A DNA stretch of 5,840 nucleotides from Treponema sp. (GCA_031264395.1 JAISEB010000163.1:1-5840); one strand, 5' to 3'. Counted from the stretch's first letter, positions 1 through 5,377 are shown. Made by a program: numbers and translations. The notes: generated by a model not told the origin, from the letters alone.

Positions 1-222
1 CTTGAAGAAGAAATGATCCCCCTCGCGGCCCGCATCGTCACCATAGCCGACGTTTACGACGCGCTGCGCATGGAAAGAAGCTACAAGCCCGCGCTGAGCC
101 ATGAACTGACCACGTCAAAAATGATGGAGGAGTCGGGCACCCATTTTGATCCCCTGCTCATCGGGGTGTTTCACGCTATTGCTTCCGATTTTAACGCGAT
201 CTACGAAAAGAACAAGGATTAG
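1..222 (+). CDS. HD-GYP domain protein, C-terminal end (partial, 5' cut by window)
   Basis: The frame is open from base 1 and ends at TAG 220-222, leaving 73 visible residues. The ATG at 13 is internal, because the residues before it (LEEE) continue the domain. The visible part matches the end of HD-GYP domains: IPLAARIVTIADVYDAL at residues 6-22, then RSYKPALSH (26-34) and ESGTHFDP (44-51). In this family the domain hydrolyses cyclic di-GMP in the cytoplasm, often fused to a response-regulator receiver. The HD and GYP metal-site motifs lie upstream and cannot be checked here, so catalytic activity is inferred. About 20 residues follow the FDP motif, a normal end for the domain, so the C-terminus looks intact. 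The gene converges on the flagellar operon and is not co-transcribed with it. A c-di-GMP enzyme beside motility genes fits functionally, but adjacency alone does not prove a link. Confidence 0.85.
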   Translation, partial: LEEEMIPLAARIVTIADVYDALRMERSYKPALSHELTTSKMMEESGTHFDPLLIGVFHAIASDFNAIYEKNKD

Positions 223-230
223 GGTAAGAA

Positions 231-260
231 AACCTCTAAAAACTGAAGTTTTTAGAGGTT
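231..260 (-). terminator. Perfect hairpin, probable terminator of the flagellar operon
   Basis: A perfect 14-base inverted repeat lies here: AACCTCTAAAAACT (231-244), GA, then its reverse complement (247-260). On the minus strand the 3' arm ends in GGTT and runs on as TTCTT, giving a short U-rich tail. On the plus strand it is followed by CCCATT, with no U tract. It therefore fits best as the intrinsic terminator downstream of csrA. It sits only 8 bp past the stop of the convergent HD-GYP gene and may also stop or stabilise that transcript. Confidence 0.7.
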
Positions 261-273
261 CCCATTAGCGGTT

Positions 274-319
274 TGCCGCGCTTTTGCGGCAGACTGCAAA
301 CGCCGGAAAAGGCTTCCGG
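274..319 (-). other. Two short hairpins just downstream of csrA
   Basis: TGCCGC (274-279) pairs with GCGGCA (286-291) around a 6-base loop, and CCGGAA (303-308) pairs with TTCCGG (314-319) around a 5-base loop. Flanking GTTTG and CAAAC (271-275 and 297-301) can lengthen the first stem through bulges. Both lie between the csrA stop (324) and the stronger hairpin at 231-260. They could protect the 3' end or form part of a composite terminator. Neither has a following U tract, so the role is uncertain. Confidence 0.4.
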
Positions 320-323
320 AAAT

Positions 324-560
324 TTACAGGAATTCCCCTTCCCCGCCGCCGAAATCCAGTTCGGGTAAAACCGCCTGGGAGTCGGCGGCCGCCCTGTTTT
401 CCGCCTTGATGGCGTCGAATACTTCCCGCCTGAAGACCTTGACGCTTCTGGGAGCTTCCACGCCTATGCGGACCTGATCCCCGCGGACCTCAATGATGGA
501 GACGGAAATATCATCCCCTATCATGATCTTTTCGTTGATTTTTCTGGACAGTATCAGCAT
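324..560 (-). CDS. csrA: Carbon storage regulator CsrA (RNA-binding translational regulator)
   Basis: This is a 78-residue CsrA. The family binds GGA-containing hairpins near ribosome binding sites as a homodimer; in flagellated Gram-positives and spirochetes it limits flagellin translation. The core is complete: MLILSRKINEKIMIGD (1-16), GDQVRIGVEAP (27-37) and VFRREV (42-47), with RNA-binding residues L4, R6 and R44 in place. A C-terminal extension beyond residue 52 makes it longer than the 61-residue E. coli protein and similar to Bacillus subtilis CsrA. N55, reported as needed for FliW binding in B. subtilis, aligns to N55 here. The start is ATG 560-558 with AGGAAGG four bases upstream. 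A start 18 codons further upstream is rejected because the family begins at MLILSRK. The fliW stop overlaps this start (TAATG), which suggests translational coupling. Confidence 0.96.
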   Translation of the reverse strand: MLILSRKINEKIMIGDDISVSIIEVRGDQVRIGVEAPRSVKVFRREVFDAIKAENRAAADSQAVLPELDFGGGEGEFL

Positions 561-1000
561 TACGCCTTCCTCGCGGAAGAAAGTTCGGCCATGATGTCGT
601 GCCTGGTCTTCCACCGGGAGTCCTGCAAAACGGCCTGTTTTCCACGGCGGGAGTCCCGGTTAATGATGAGGGGCCCCTGCAGGTTCGCGGTCATGGGCCC
701 GTCGGCGGGAATGGTAACAATAGAAAAGATAATGGCCTTTTCGGGCGAACGCAGGTCTATATCTTGCAGTTCCTCGTCTCCTATGTCCAGTTCGTAATCG
801 GGCCTGAACAGGAAAGGATTCACCAGTATAAAGGCTATCCGCTGGACATCCACCGACTGGAGCCAGAAAAAGGGCCGCCTTTCCGCGTCGAGGAGCACGT
901 AATCCCTGAAAGATTCAAATCCGAAAAGCCCGTTGGGAAAGGTGATCCTCTGCTGCTCTTTTACGTCAATGATTCCGTAAGCCTTGGTCGCAACCTGCAC
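560..1000 (-). CDS. fliW: Flagellar assembly factor FliW (CsrA antagonist)
   Basis: This 146-residue protein matches the usual FliW length. FliW is a cytoplasmic protein that binds either flagellin or CsrA. When flagellin is exported, freed FliW sequesters CsrA non-competitively and flagellin translation resumes. Visible family features are FPNGLFGFESFRDYVLLD (21-38), VNPFLFRPDYELDI (60-73) and the C-terminal NLQGPLIIN (106-114) followed by GKQAVLQD (120-127). The start is GTG 1000-998, supported by GAGGAG six bases upstream and by the position of the conserved N-terminus. It lies 34 bp after flgL and shares one base with csrA, so the antagonist and its target are made from the same message. 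The leader contains two GGA triplets (minus-strand GAGGAGCGGA), one of them inside the Shine-Dalgarno sequence. Confidence 0.96.
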   Translation of the reverse strand: MQVATKAYGIIDVKEQQRITFPNGLFGFESFRDYVLLDAERRPFFWLQSVDVQRIAFILVNPFLFRPDYELDIGDEELQDIDLRSPEKAIIFSIVTIPADGPMTANLQGPLIINRDSRRGKQAVLQDSRWKTRHDIMAELSSARKA

Positions 1001-1034
1001 AATCCGCTCCTCTGTCTATGGAGTATACACGCCG

Positions 1035-2288
1035 TTAACGCAGAAAATCCAGCAGCGTCGGGGGGATGATCCTGGCCGCGGTCTGCAGGGCCGCGCGGTG
1101 GACAAAATCCATCATGGCAAGCTCGGTGGCGGCGTCGGCGTAATTTACGGAAGATTCCCTTGCCAGGGCGGCGGTAACATTGGGGATCTCCTGGTTAAGC
1201 CTGGTCCAGGTCATCTCCGCGCGTTCGGCCCTGCTGCCCGTCTGCGCCCTGCGCGCCTCCAGGTTCCCCAGGGCAAGATCCATGCCGCCTATGCCCTGGC
1301 TCCCGGCAAATTCCTGATCCCCCCTCAGAAACGCGTCGCGCAGGCGTATCGCCATGTCGAATATGGAACCGCCGTACACCCGCGCGGCGTTGCTCCAGTT
1401 GGGCGCGTTGTTTTCGGCGTTGCCCCGTATGATTCCCAGATCCTGCAGCACGCGGAGATCGCCTGAGGTGTTGTCTTCCATGCGGATAAGGTGGGCGCTG
1501 GTTCCCTCAAGGGCAAGCCCGTGCGTTTCCATGTCCACGTAGGCCTTGACAGGCGCGGGCGATTCGTTGATCTTCGCCACGATGGACTGTACGGTGTCGC
1601 CCGGAGTAACGGGAATTTCAACGCCGTCCACGAAGAACGAGCCGTTCTCGCTTACCCGGTAATCGGTGGCGTCGACGGTGGAAAATATCTGCATCTTTTC
1701 CGCCCAGAATACCTCGCCGCCGCCCATGTCAAGTTCCGCGTATGCGCCGCCGCTTATTTCGGTTTTGCGCGAAGCCCCCGAGCCCCGGTATTCCACGCGG
1801 AGGATCATCTGCTCCCCTCCCCCTTCCACGGTTCCCTCGACGATGCGGAAAGGCTCGGTAAAAACCTTGTCGCCCGAGAAAAGCTGTTTGGCGTCAGGCC
1901 CTGTCTTGTTGGAAATATCCACCAGTTCCTTGAGCAGCTCGTTGACCTCCACGGCCATGATCTTGAGATCCTCCGCCGCGTAAACGCCGTTTGCCCCGTT
2001 TACCGCGAGTTCCCGCATGCGCTGAAGAACGTCGGCGGCTTCGTTCATGTAATCATGGGTAAACTGGTAATGCTCCTTGGCGTAAAACACATTATTCTCA
2101 AAACGCTTAAGACGGGCGAGGTAGGACTCGTAGCGCACCGCGTGGGAAGCCGACATGGGATCGTCGCGCAGTTCGGTAATTCTTGTATTGCCGGAAAGCC
2201 GCGTCTGAACGTTGTTGAGCCGCTCTTCCTGCCGCCTCAGGTAGTACTGCGTGTCGGTATTAGGCATGTCGGTCGATATTCTTCTCAT
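1035..2288 (-). CDS. flgL: Flagellar hook-associated protein 3, FlgL
   Basis: This 417-residue FlgL is the second junction protein; in the family it sits between FlgK and the first flagellin subunits and is exported by the flagellar type III apparatus. In spirochetes the whole filament is periplasmic. The N-terminal coiled-coil segment reads MRRISTDM (1-8), then LRDDP (40-44) and a long helix up to about residue 100 (NEAADVLQRMRELAVNGA). The C-terminus has the flagellin-like end: ESSVNYADAATELAMMDF, then AALQTAARIIPPTLLDFLR. The middle, about residues 140-300, is the variable surface domain. The protein is about 100 residues longer than E. coli FlgL, by family knowledge. Start ATG 2288-2286 has GGGAG six bases upstream, and the flgK stop is 16 bp away. 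Confidence 0.95.
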   Translation of the reverse strand: MRRISTDMPNTDTQYYLRRQEERLNNVQTRLSGNTRITELRDDPMSASHAVRYESYLARLKRFENNVFYAKEHYQFTHDYMNEAADVLQRMRELAVNGANGVYAAEDLKIMAVEVNELLKELVDISNKTGPDAKQLFSGDKVFTEPFRIVEGTVEGGGEQMILRVEYRGSGASRKTEISGGAYAELDMGGGEVFWAEKMQIFSTVDATDYRVSENGSFFVDGVEIPVTPGDTVQSIVAKINESPAPVKAYVDMETHGLALEGTSAHLIRMEDNTSGDLRVLQDLGIIRGNAENNAPNWSNAARVYGGSIFDMAIRLRDAFLRGDQEFAGSQGIGGMDLALGNLEARRAQTGSRAERAEMTWTRLNQEIPNVTAALARESSVNYADAATELAMMDFVHRAALQTAARIIPPTLLDFLR

Positions 2289-2304
2289 GGTTTACTCCCG
2301 GCGT

Positions 2305-4224
2305 TTACACGCCCATCCTGTTAATCAGGGTATCGAGCATGGCGTTGACCGTTGTGATAAAACGGGCGGCCGCGGCGTAGCCCTGCTGGTAGCGGATCAG
2401 GTTGGATAATTCCTCGTCAATGTTAACGCCCGAAACAGACTGCCTCATTGCATACAGGTCTTTCATGATCTGATTTTCCGTCTCAAGCTGTATCCCGCTT
2501 GCTTCGCCCAGCATTCCTATACGCCCCGCCGTTTCGGCGAAATAATCGTCAAAGGTGCCTATTCTTCCCACCATTACCTGCGTGTCGCGTATAGCGGCTA
2601 TGGCAAGAGCGGCTTCCCCGTTTCCGGGATTCGCCGCCCTGCCGTTAAAGCCGAAACCGGCGGCGACGGCGGAAGGATCGCGCATTAACGCGGGGTTAAT
2701 ATCTATCCATCCTGAAGGATGGGCAAAGGGGGCAAGGGCATAATCTTCGGCGCCGCCCCTGAGGACGGCGGCCGCATCGGCTTCTTCCCAGTCGTAGGCG
2801 CCTTCGGGGCCTGAGGCAAGGAGGATTCCCGCGTACCCTTCAAGAAAATGGCCCGAATCTTCGATATGCCGGATCACAAAATCGGGATTGCGCCCGACAA
2901 TCTCGGGAGACACGTTTACGGGAATGCCGGACTGGTAGTTGTCGGACGGCGTCGCCTTGAGGGAAAGCCGCCCGTCGCGGTTAAGGCGGGCCACAACTTC
3001 GGCGCCCGAGTTGTTTATCCTTGTGATGATGTCCGTTACCGTATCCGTCGAATAATAGGGAATGTCTATGTTTCCCCCGGCGGCCGAAAGGGTGATTACC
3101 CCCTCAAGGCCGGTCTGGGCCTGGGCTTCGAGCGTGTTGACGCCGTTGATCCTGTAGATATACGTTGAGTCGTAATTGCCGTCCCCGTCCCTGTCGTAAT
3201 TGCCGTTCACGTTTGTAACAAAAGGATATTCCGAAAAGAAATTATTTCCCGTTACCCCGTTGGCCCCGTACGCTTCCCGGTGAATTTCGTTGACAAGGTC
3301 GATAAAATTCATGGACATGGAATCGAGAACCTTGATTTCGTCCTGTATGGTCCTGTCGCGGATATCGATGAGCGCCTTGAGGCTGCCGTTTTTGAAATGT
3401 ACGGCCTGGCGGGTTTCGCCCCAGATGATCTCGTTAAAACCGCCCGACTCTATGCCGCCTACCATGTCAAAGGTTCGGCCTATGGAACCCTGAACAAGGA
3501 CAAGCCCCGCGGTGTGGACCATGAACTCGTCGGGGTCCCGCGTGTCTATGGTTATATCGATGATGGACGAAAGTTTGTCGACAAGCAGATCCCGCCTGTC
3601 AAGGAGATCGTTGGGATTGTCGCCCTGGGCCCTGACCTTCTGTATGACATTGTTAAGTTCGGCAATCTGGCGTGAATAGTCGTTGACCTTCGCGACGGTA
3701 AGGGCGATATCCTCGTCGGCCATGGTCTGCAGATCTTTAAGCATGTTGTACCGTTCGTGTATTCCGTCGATCAGCGTCCTGCCCCGTTCCAGCACCGCCG
3801 TCCTGGGCGCGCCGTCGGCCGGATGCAGTGAAAGCTCCTGCCATGCATCCCAGAATTCGTCCATTTTACTTCTTACGGAATTGTCCCCGGGTTCAAGGTA
3901 TATGTGATCCATCGCGCGCAGATAGGGATCGCGCGCCGTCCAGTAGCCTTCCGACGAAGCCTGCGAAATGATGCGTTTGTCCAAAAGCTGATCCCGCAGC
4001 CGCTCTATGCGTTCCACCACGGTCCCCTGCCCTATCTGGCCCGGCGTTTCCTCGCGGTTAAGACCGGGAAGATAGATGGGTTCAAAGGGAACTATCTCCA
4101 CCCGCTGGCGTGAATACCCTTCCGTATTCGTGTTGGTCAGGTTATGGCCCGTGGTATTGAGCCCCTGCTGGTGAACGTGGACCCCGCGTTTTCCTATTTC
4201 TATGCCCTGAAAGGTTGAAGTCAT
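2305..4224 (-). CDS. flgK: Flagellar hook-associated protein 1, FlgK
   Basis: This 639-residue FlgK is the first junction protein placed on the hook tip after hook completion. The N-terminal D0 region carries the axial-protein signature GLNTTGHNLTNTNTEGYSRQ (21-40). Residues 70-320 form the long helical and D1 region. The C-terminus SGVNIDEELSNLIRYQQGYA (598-617) and the ending to NRMGV are typical of hook-family proteins. The middle insertion holds an acidic loop, DRDGDGNYD (344-352), resembling a calcium-binding loop. Start ATG 4224-4222 is preceded by AGGAGG seven bases upstream; this Shine-Dalgarno overlaps the stop codon of the upstream chaperone gene (TAGGAGG). That spacing suggests coupled translation of chaperone and client. 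No frameshift or truncation is seen. Confidence 0.96.
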   Translation of the reverse strand: MTSTFQGIEIGKRGVHVHQQGLNTTGHNLTNTNTEGYSRQRVEIVPFEPIYLPGLNREETPGQIGQGTVVERIERLRDQLLDKRIISQASSEGYWTARDPYLRAMDHIYLEPGDNSVRSKMDEFWDAWQELSLHPADGAPRTAVLERGRTLIDGIHERYNMLKDLQTMADEDIALTVAKVNDYSRQIAELNNVIQKVRAQGDNPNDLLDRRDLLVDKLSSIIDITIDTRDPDEFMVHTAGLVLVQGSIGRTFDMVGGIESGGFNEIIWGETRQAVHFKNGSLKALIDIRDRTIQDEIKVLDSMSMNFIDLVNEIHREAYGANGVTGNNFFSEYPFVTNVNGNYDRDGDGNYDSTYIYRINGVNTLEAQAQTGLEGVITLSAAGGNIDIPYYSTDTVTDIITRINNSGAEVVARLNRDGRLSLKATPSDNYQSGIPVNVSPEIVGRNPDFVIRHIEDSGHFLEGYAGILLASGPEGAYDWEEADAAAVLRGGAEDYALAPFAHPSGWIDINPALMRDPSAVAAGFGFNGRAANPGNGEAALAIAAIRDTQVMVGRIGTFDDYFAETAGRIGMLGEASGIQLETENQIMKDLYAMRQSVSGVNIDEELSNLIRYQQGYAAAARFITTVNAMLDTLINRMGV

Positions 4225-4235
4225 TTCCGCGCCTC

Positions 4236-4739
4236 CTAAAAACGGTGATTCAGTACGAGACTGCGGGACTGCGGAGGCAGCTGCGTTCCCTGGCTGGAAT
4301 AGAGCCGTCCGCGCCGTTCCGGGAAAGCCGCCTCAAGATACCCCTCCGCCAGGGTCCGCGCCTCGTTAAGAAAACCGGCCAGTGCGCCGCCTGATGCCCT
4401 GATTCGAAGACATTCAAATTTGAGGCCGCGGTACATTCCGGTGAGTTTGTTTCTGGATTCGGGGGAAAGACGGGAAACAAGGGCGTAAAAACGGCTTTTT
4501 TCGTCGCCCGAACCGGGAAATTCGGCAAGAAGCGCCTCCCGTCCGGCTTCCGCCTCCCTGAATTCGGCGCCCAGAGCGTCGACAGCCTTAAGCCGCGCCT
4601 CGATATTCTCCCAGTCCCGTTCCATCACGCCTTTCCACAGATCTTCCTGCAGGGCCGCTATCTTCCCGGCAAGTTCCGTTTCCCTGGAAAAAACGCGGAA
4701 ACATTTATCATACAGATCCTTCATGTCTTCCGTCTGCAT
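4236..4739 (-). CDS. flgN: FlgN-like export chaperone for FlgK/FlgL
   Basis: This is a 167-residue protein, predicted mainly helical and charged, with no signal peptide or membrane segment. The family is poorly conserved, so the call rests on size, helical character and position directly upstream of flgK (11 bp gap). FlgN proteins are cytoplasmic chaperones that keep FlgK and FlgL unfolded and deliver them to the flagellar export gate. Helices cover about residues 5-60 (DLYDKCFRVFSRETELAGKI onward) and 90-140. The C-terminal tail RRGRLYSSQG (141-150 region) leading to a final LNHRF resembles the flexible client-binding end. Start ATG 4739-4737 has GAGAGG seven bases upstream. A longer frame to 4934 is rejected: it runs through the tRNA-His gene on the opposite strand. 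An ATG at 4757 falls beside the predicted promoter -10 and lacks a well-placed Shine-Dalgarno sequence. Confidence 0.72.
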   Translation of the reverse strand: MQTEDMKDLYDKCFRVFSRETELAGKIAALQEDLWKGVMERDWENIEARLKAVDALGAEFREAEAGREALLAEFPGSGDEKSRFYALVSRLSPESRNKLTGMYRGLKFECLRIRASGGALAGFLNEARTLAEGYLEAAFPERRGRLYSSQGTQLPPQSRSLVLNHRF

Positions 4740-4757
4740 ACCATTACCTCTCTTCAT

Positions 4758-4784
4758 ATATCGGCATCCCCCGCCGCGTCTTGA
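4758..4784 (-). promoter_or_regulatory. Sigma-28 (FliA)-like promoter of the flgN-flgK operon
   Basis: On the minus strand the sequence is TCAA (4784-4781), 15 bases, then GCCGATAT (4765-4758). The sigma-28 consensus is TAAA-N15-GCCGATAA, so the -10 matches 7 of 8 and the -35 core 3 of 4 at the exact spacing. The start of transcription would fall near 4750-4752, giving a leader of only about 12-14 bases that just contains the Shine-Dalgarno sequence. Control of hook-junction genes by the flagellar sigma factor fits known late flagellar regulation. This is a match by eye; no expression evidence is available. Confidence 0.5.
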
Positions 4785-4809
4785 CAAAAAAGACAAAACA
4801 GGCCATAGT
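4781..4809 (+). promoter_or_regulatory. Sigma-70-like promoter for the tRNA cluster
   Basis: A perfect -35 TTGACA (4781-4786) is followed by 17 bases and CATAGT (4804-4809), a 4 of 6 match to TATAAT. Transcription would begin near 4816, about nine bases before tRNA-His. The -35 overlaps the -35 core of the divergent flagellar promoter on the other strand. Confidence 0.6.
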
Positions 4810-4824
4810 TGTGCCGTTCGTAAT

Positions 4825-4897
4825 GGTGGGTGTAGCTCAATGGTGGAGCCCCAGATTGTGGATCTGGATGTTGCGGGTTCGAGCCCCGTCATCCACC
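4825..4897 (+). tRNA. tRNA-His (anticodon GTG)
   Basis: A complete cloverleaf can be drawn. The acceptor GTGGGTG (4826-4832) pairs with CATCCAC (4890-4896) with one G-U. D stem is GCTC/GAGC, anticodon stem CCAGA/TCTGG, and the loop TTGTGGA carries GTG at 4858-4860. The T stem GCGGG pairs with CCCGT around loop TTCGAGC. The extra 5' G (G-1, 4825) and discriminator C73 (4897), the histidine identity pair, are both encoded. CCA is not encoded. It is the first gene of a tRNA cluster. Confidence 0.96.
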
Positions 4898-4919
4898 CGG
4901 CGGCAGCGGCTCCAAAAGA

Positions 4920-4993
4920 GCGTCCGTAGCTCACGTGGATAGAGCGGCGGACTTCGAATCCGCAGGCAGCAGGTTCGAGTCCTGCCGGACGCG
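4920..4993 (+). tRNA. tRNA-Arg (anticodon TCG)
   Basis: The cloverleaf is complete. The acceptor GCGTCCG (4920-4926) pairs perfectly with CGGACGC (4986-4992). D stem is GCTC/GAGC, anticodon stem GCGGA/TCCGC, and the loop CTTCGAA carries TCG at 4954-4956. The T stem GCAGG pairs with CCTGC around TTCGAGT, with discriminator G at 4993. CCA is not encoded. The gene starts 22 bp after tRNA-His. Its T-loop-to-end portion is duplicated 202 bp downstream, which is typical of a tRNA used as an integration site. Confidence 0.96.
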
Positions 4994-5006
4994 GGATAAA
5001 AAATCC
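4976..5006 (+). repeat. 31-bp direct repeat, copy 1 (3' end of tRNA-Arg plus flank)
   Basis: This exact 31-bp block starts in the T loop of tRNA-Arg, covers its last 18 bases and continues 13 bases downstream. It recurs at 5178-5208. A repeat that begins inside the T loop and runs past the tRNA end is the usual form of an attachment-site identity block for tyrosine recombinases. This copy would be the side that keeps the tRNA whole. Confidence 0.85.
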
Positions 5007-5021
5007 TTTGGATTTTTTATC
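4995..5021 (+). terminator. Perfect AT-rich hairpin after tRNA-Arg
   Basis: GATAAAAAATCC (4995-5006), loop TTT, then GGATTTTTTATC (5010-5021) make a perfect 12-bp stem two bases after the tRNA. The 3' arm itself contains six T residues, so it may act as terminator or processing signal for the His-Arg transcript, although no separate U tract follows. Copy 1 of the 31-bp repeat ends exactly at the last base of the 5' arm, so the downstream copy lacks the other half. Confidence 0.5.
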
Positions 5022-5024
5022 TGG

Positions 5025-5047
5025 GCGGAAAACCTCCGGTTTTCCGC
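5025..5047. repeat. Perfect hairpin with 3-base loop
   Basis: GCGGAAAACC (5025-5034), loop TCC, then GGTTTTCCGC (5038-5047) form a perfect 10-bp stem, three bases after the previous hairpin. No U tract follows. Two perfect hairpins back to back suggest either a double terminator or modular palindromic insertion units. Confidence 0.6.
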
Positions 5048-5062
5048 AGACGGCGAAAATGT

Positions 5063-5187
5063 GCAGGACTCGAAAGGTTTAGCCCGCCGGCCGAAGGGAG
5101 GAAAAGGCGCCAGGACGGCGCCGAAAGGGCTAAACCACGGCCTGAAAGGAGGCAACACGATGTTGCCGACTGGAAGGCGAGTCCTGC
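5063..5187. repeat. Nested, branched palindromic element (possible structured RNA or small mobile palindrome)
   Basis: The outer arms GCAGGACTCG (5063-5072) and CGAGTCCTGC (5178-5187) are perfect 10-bp complements. Inside are GGTTTAGCCC (5076-5085) with GGGCTAAACC (5127-5136), also perfect. That stem encloses GGCGCC-AGGAC-GGCGCC (5106-5122). A separate hairpin GGCAACA-CGA-TGTTGCC spans 5151-5167. The result is a multibranch fold with one outer and two inner arms. The unpaired joints repeat a GAAAGG/GAAGGG-like motif about five times. No convincing ORF exists: the open frame through it starts inside tRNA-Arg. The function is unknown. It could be a non-autonomous palindromic element, an attachment-region structure or an RNA. 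Confidence 0.6.
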
Positions 5188-5208
5188 CGGACGCGGGATA
5201 AAAAATCC
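5178..5208 (+). repeat. 31-bp direct repeat, copy 2 (tRNA-Arg 3' fragment, att-like scar)
   Basis: This is an exact copy of 4976-5006 at an offset of 202 bp. It contains the tRNA-Arg end from the T loop onward with no D or anticodon arm, so it is not a tRNA gene. It would be the distal attachment half left by site-specific integration. Its first ten bases also form the 3' arm of the palindromic element at 5063-5187. Only 171 bp separate the two copies, too little for an autonomous element. Confidence 0.75.
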
Positions 5209-5218
5209 GGAGAACCGC

Positions 5219-5247
5219 TTGACGAAGGCGGATTAGTCCGGTACATT
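5219..5247 (+). promoter_or_regulatory. Sigma-70-like promoter upstream of tRNA-Lys
   Basis: TTGACG (5219-5224, 5 of 6), a 17-base spacer and TACATT (5242-5247, 4 of 6) form a plausible promoter. Transcription would start near 5254, about 45 bases before tRNA-Lys. It would give tRNA-Lys its own expression, independent of the His-Arg unit and of the palindromic region between them. Confidence 0.5.
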
Positions 5248-5298
5248 GGCAAAGAGCGTCCGAAACGTTCAGGATCCGGTAATCCGGGTGTATTTTTT

Positions 5299-5371
5299 GG
5301 GCCGCTAGCTCAGCTGGTAGAGCAGCAGACTCTTAATCTGCGGGTCCTGAGTTCGATCCTCGGGCGGCTCA
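5299..5371 (+). tRNA. tRNA-Lys (anticodon CTT)
   Basis: The acceptor GGGCCGC (5299-5305) pairs with GCGGCTC (5364-5370) with one G-U. D stem is GCTC/GAGC, anticodon stem GCAGA/TCTGC, and the loop CTCTTAA carries CTT at 5332-5334. The T stem CTGAG pairs with CTCGG around TTCGATC, and the discriminator is A at 5371. CCA is not encoded. An integrase gene begins 140 bp downstream in the same direction, so the 3' end of this tRNA is a second candidate integration site. Confidence 0.96.
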
Positions 5372-5377
5372 AAGTCC

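Noticed and set aside
561..614. 18-codon N-terminal extension of CsrA
   Set aside because: CsrA begins at MLILSRK throughout the family, and a good Shine-Dalgarno precedes that ATG. The extension lies entirely inside fliW.
1491..2324. 277-residue plus-strand ORF
   Set aside because: It is a shadow of flgL on the opposite strand. The minus-strand frame has clear FlgL signatures at both ends, and the plus-strand translation matches nothing recognisable.
4740..4934. N-terminal extension of the FlgN-like protein by 65 residues
   Set aside because: The extension is the antisense translation of tRNA-His and its flanks (it contains the peptide TGLEPATSRSTIW typical of antisense tRNA). A good Shine-Dalgarno places the start at 4739.
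4931..5158. 75-residue minus-strand ORF over tRNA-Arg
   Set aside because: Its C-terminus (RQDSNLLPADSKSAALST) is the usual antisense reading of a tRNA gene; the rest comes from the hairpins.
5063..5187. Integron attC site
   Set aside because: attC sites have imperfect arms with conserved GTT and AAC core triplets and follow cassette genes. Here the arms are perfect, no cassette gene is present, and the integrase N-terminus does not look like IntI.
4935..5201. 88-residue plus-strand ORF through the palindromic region
   Set aside because: It starts inside tRNA-Arg, ends in the repeated tRNA fragment, has no Shine-Dalgarno and encodes low-complexity basic sequence dictated by the inverted repeats.
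5063..5208. Retron msr-msd RNA
   Set aside because: Outer inverted arms with inner hairpins resemble the layout, but no reverse transcriptase is visible and the next gene is an integrase. It cannot be excluded beyond the window, but nothing here supports it.
4976..5208. CRISPR array
   Set aside because: There are only two copies of the repeat with a 171-bp separation, and one lies inside a tRNA gene.
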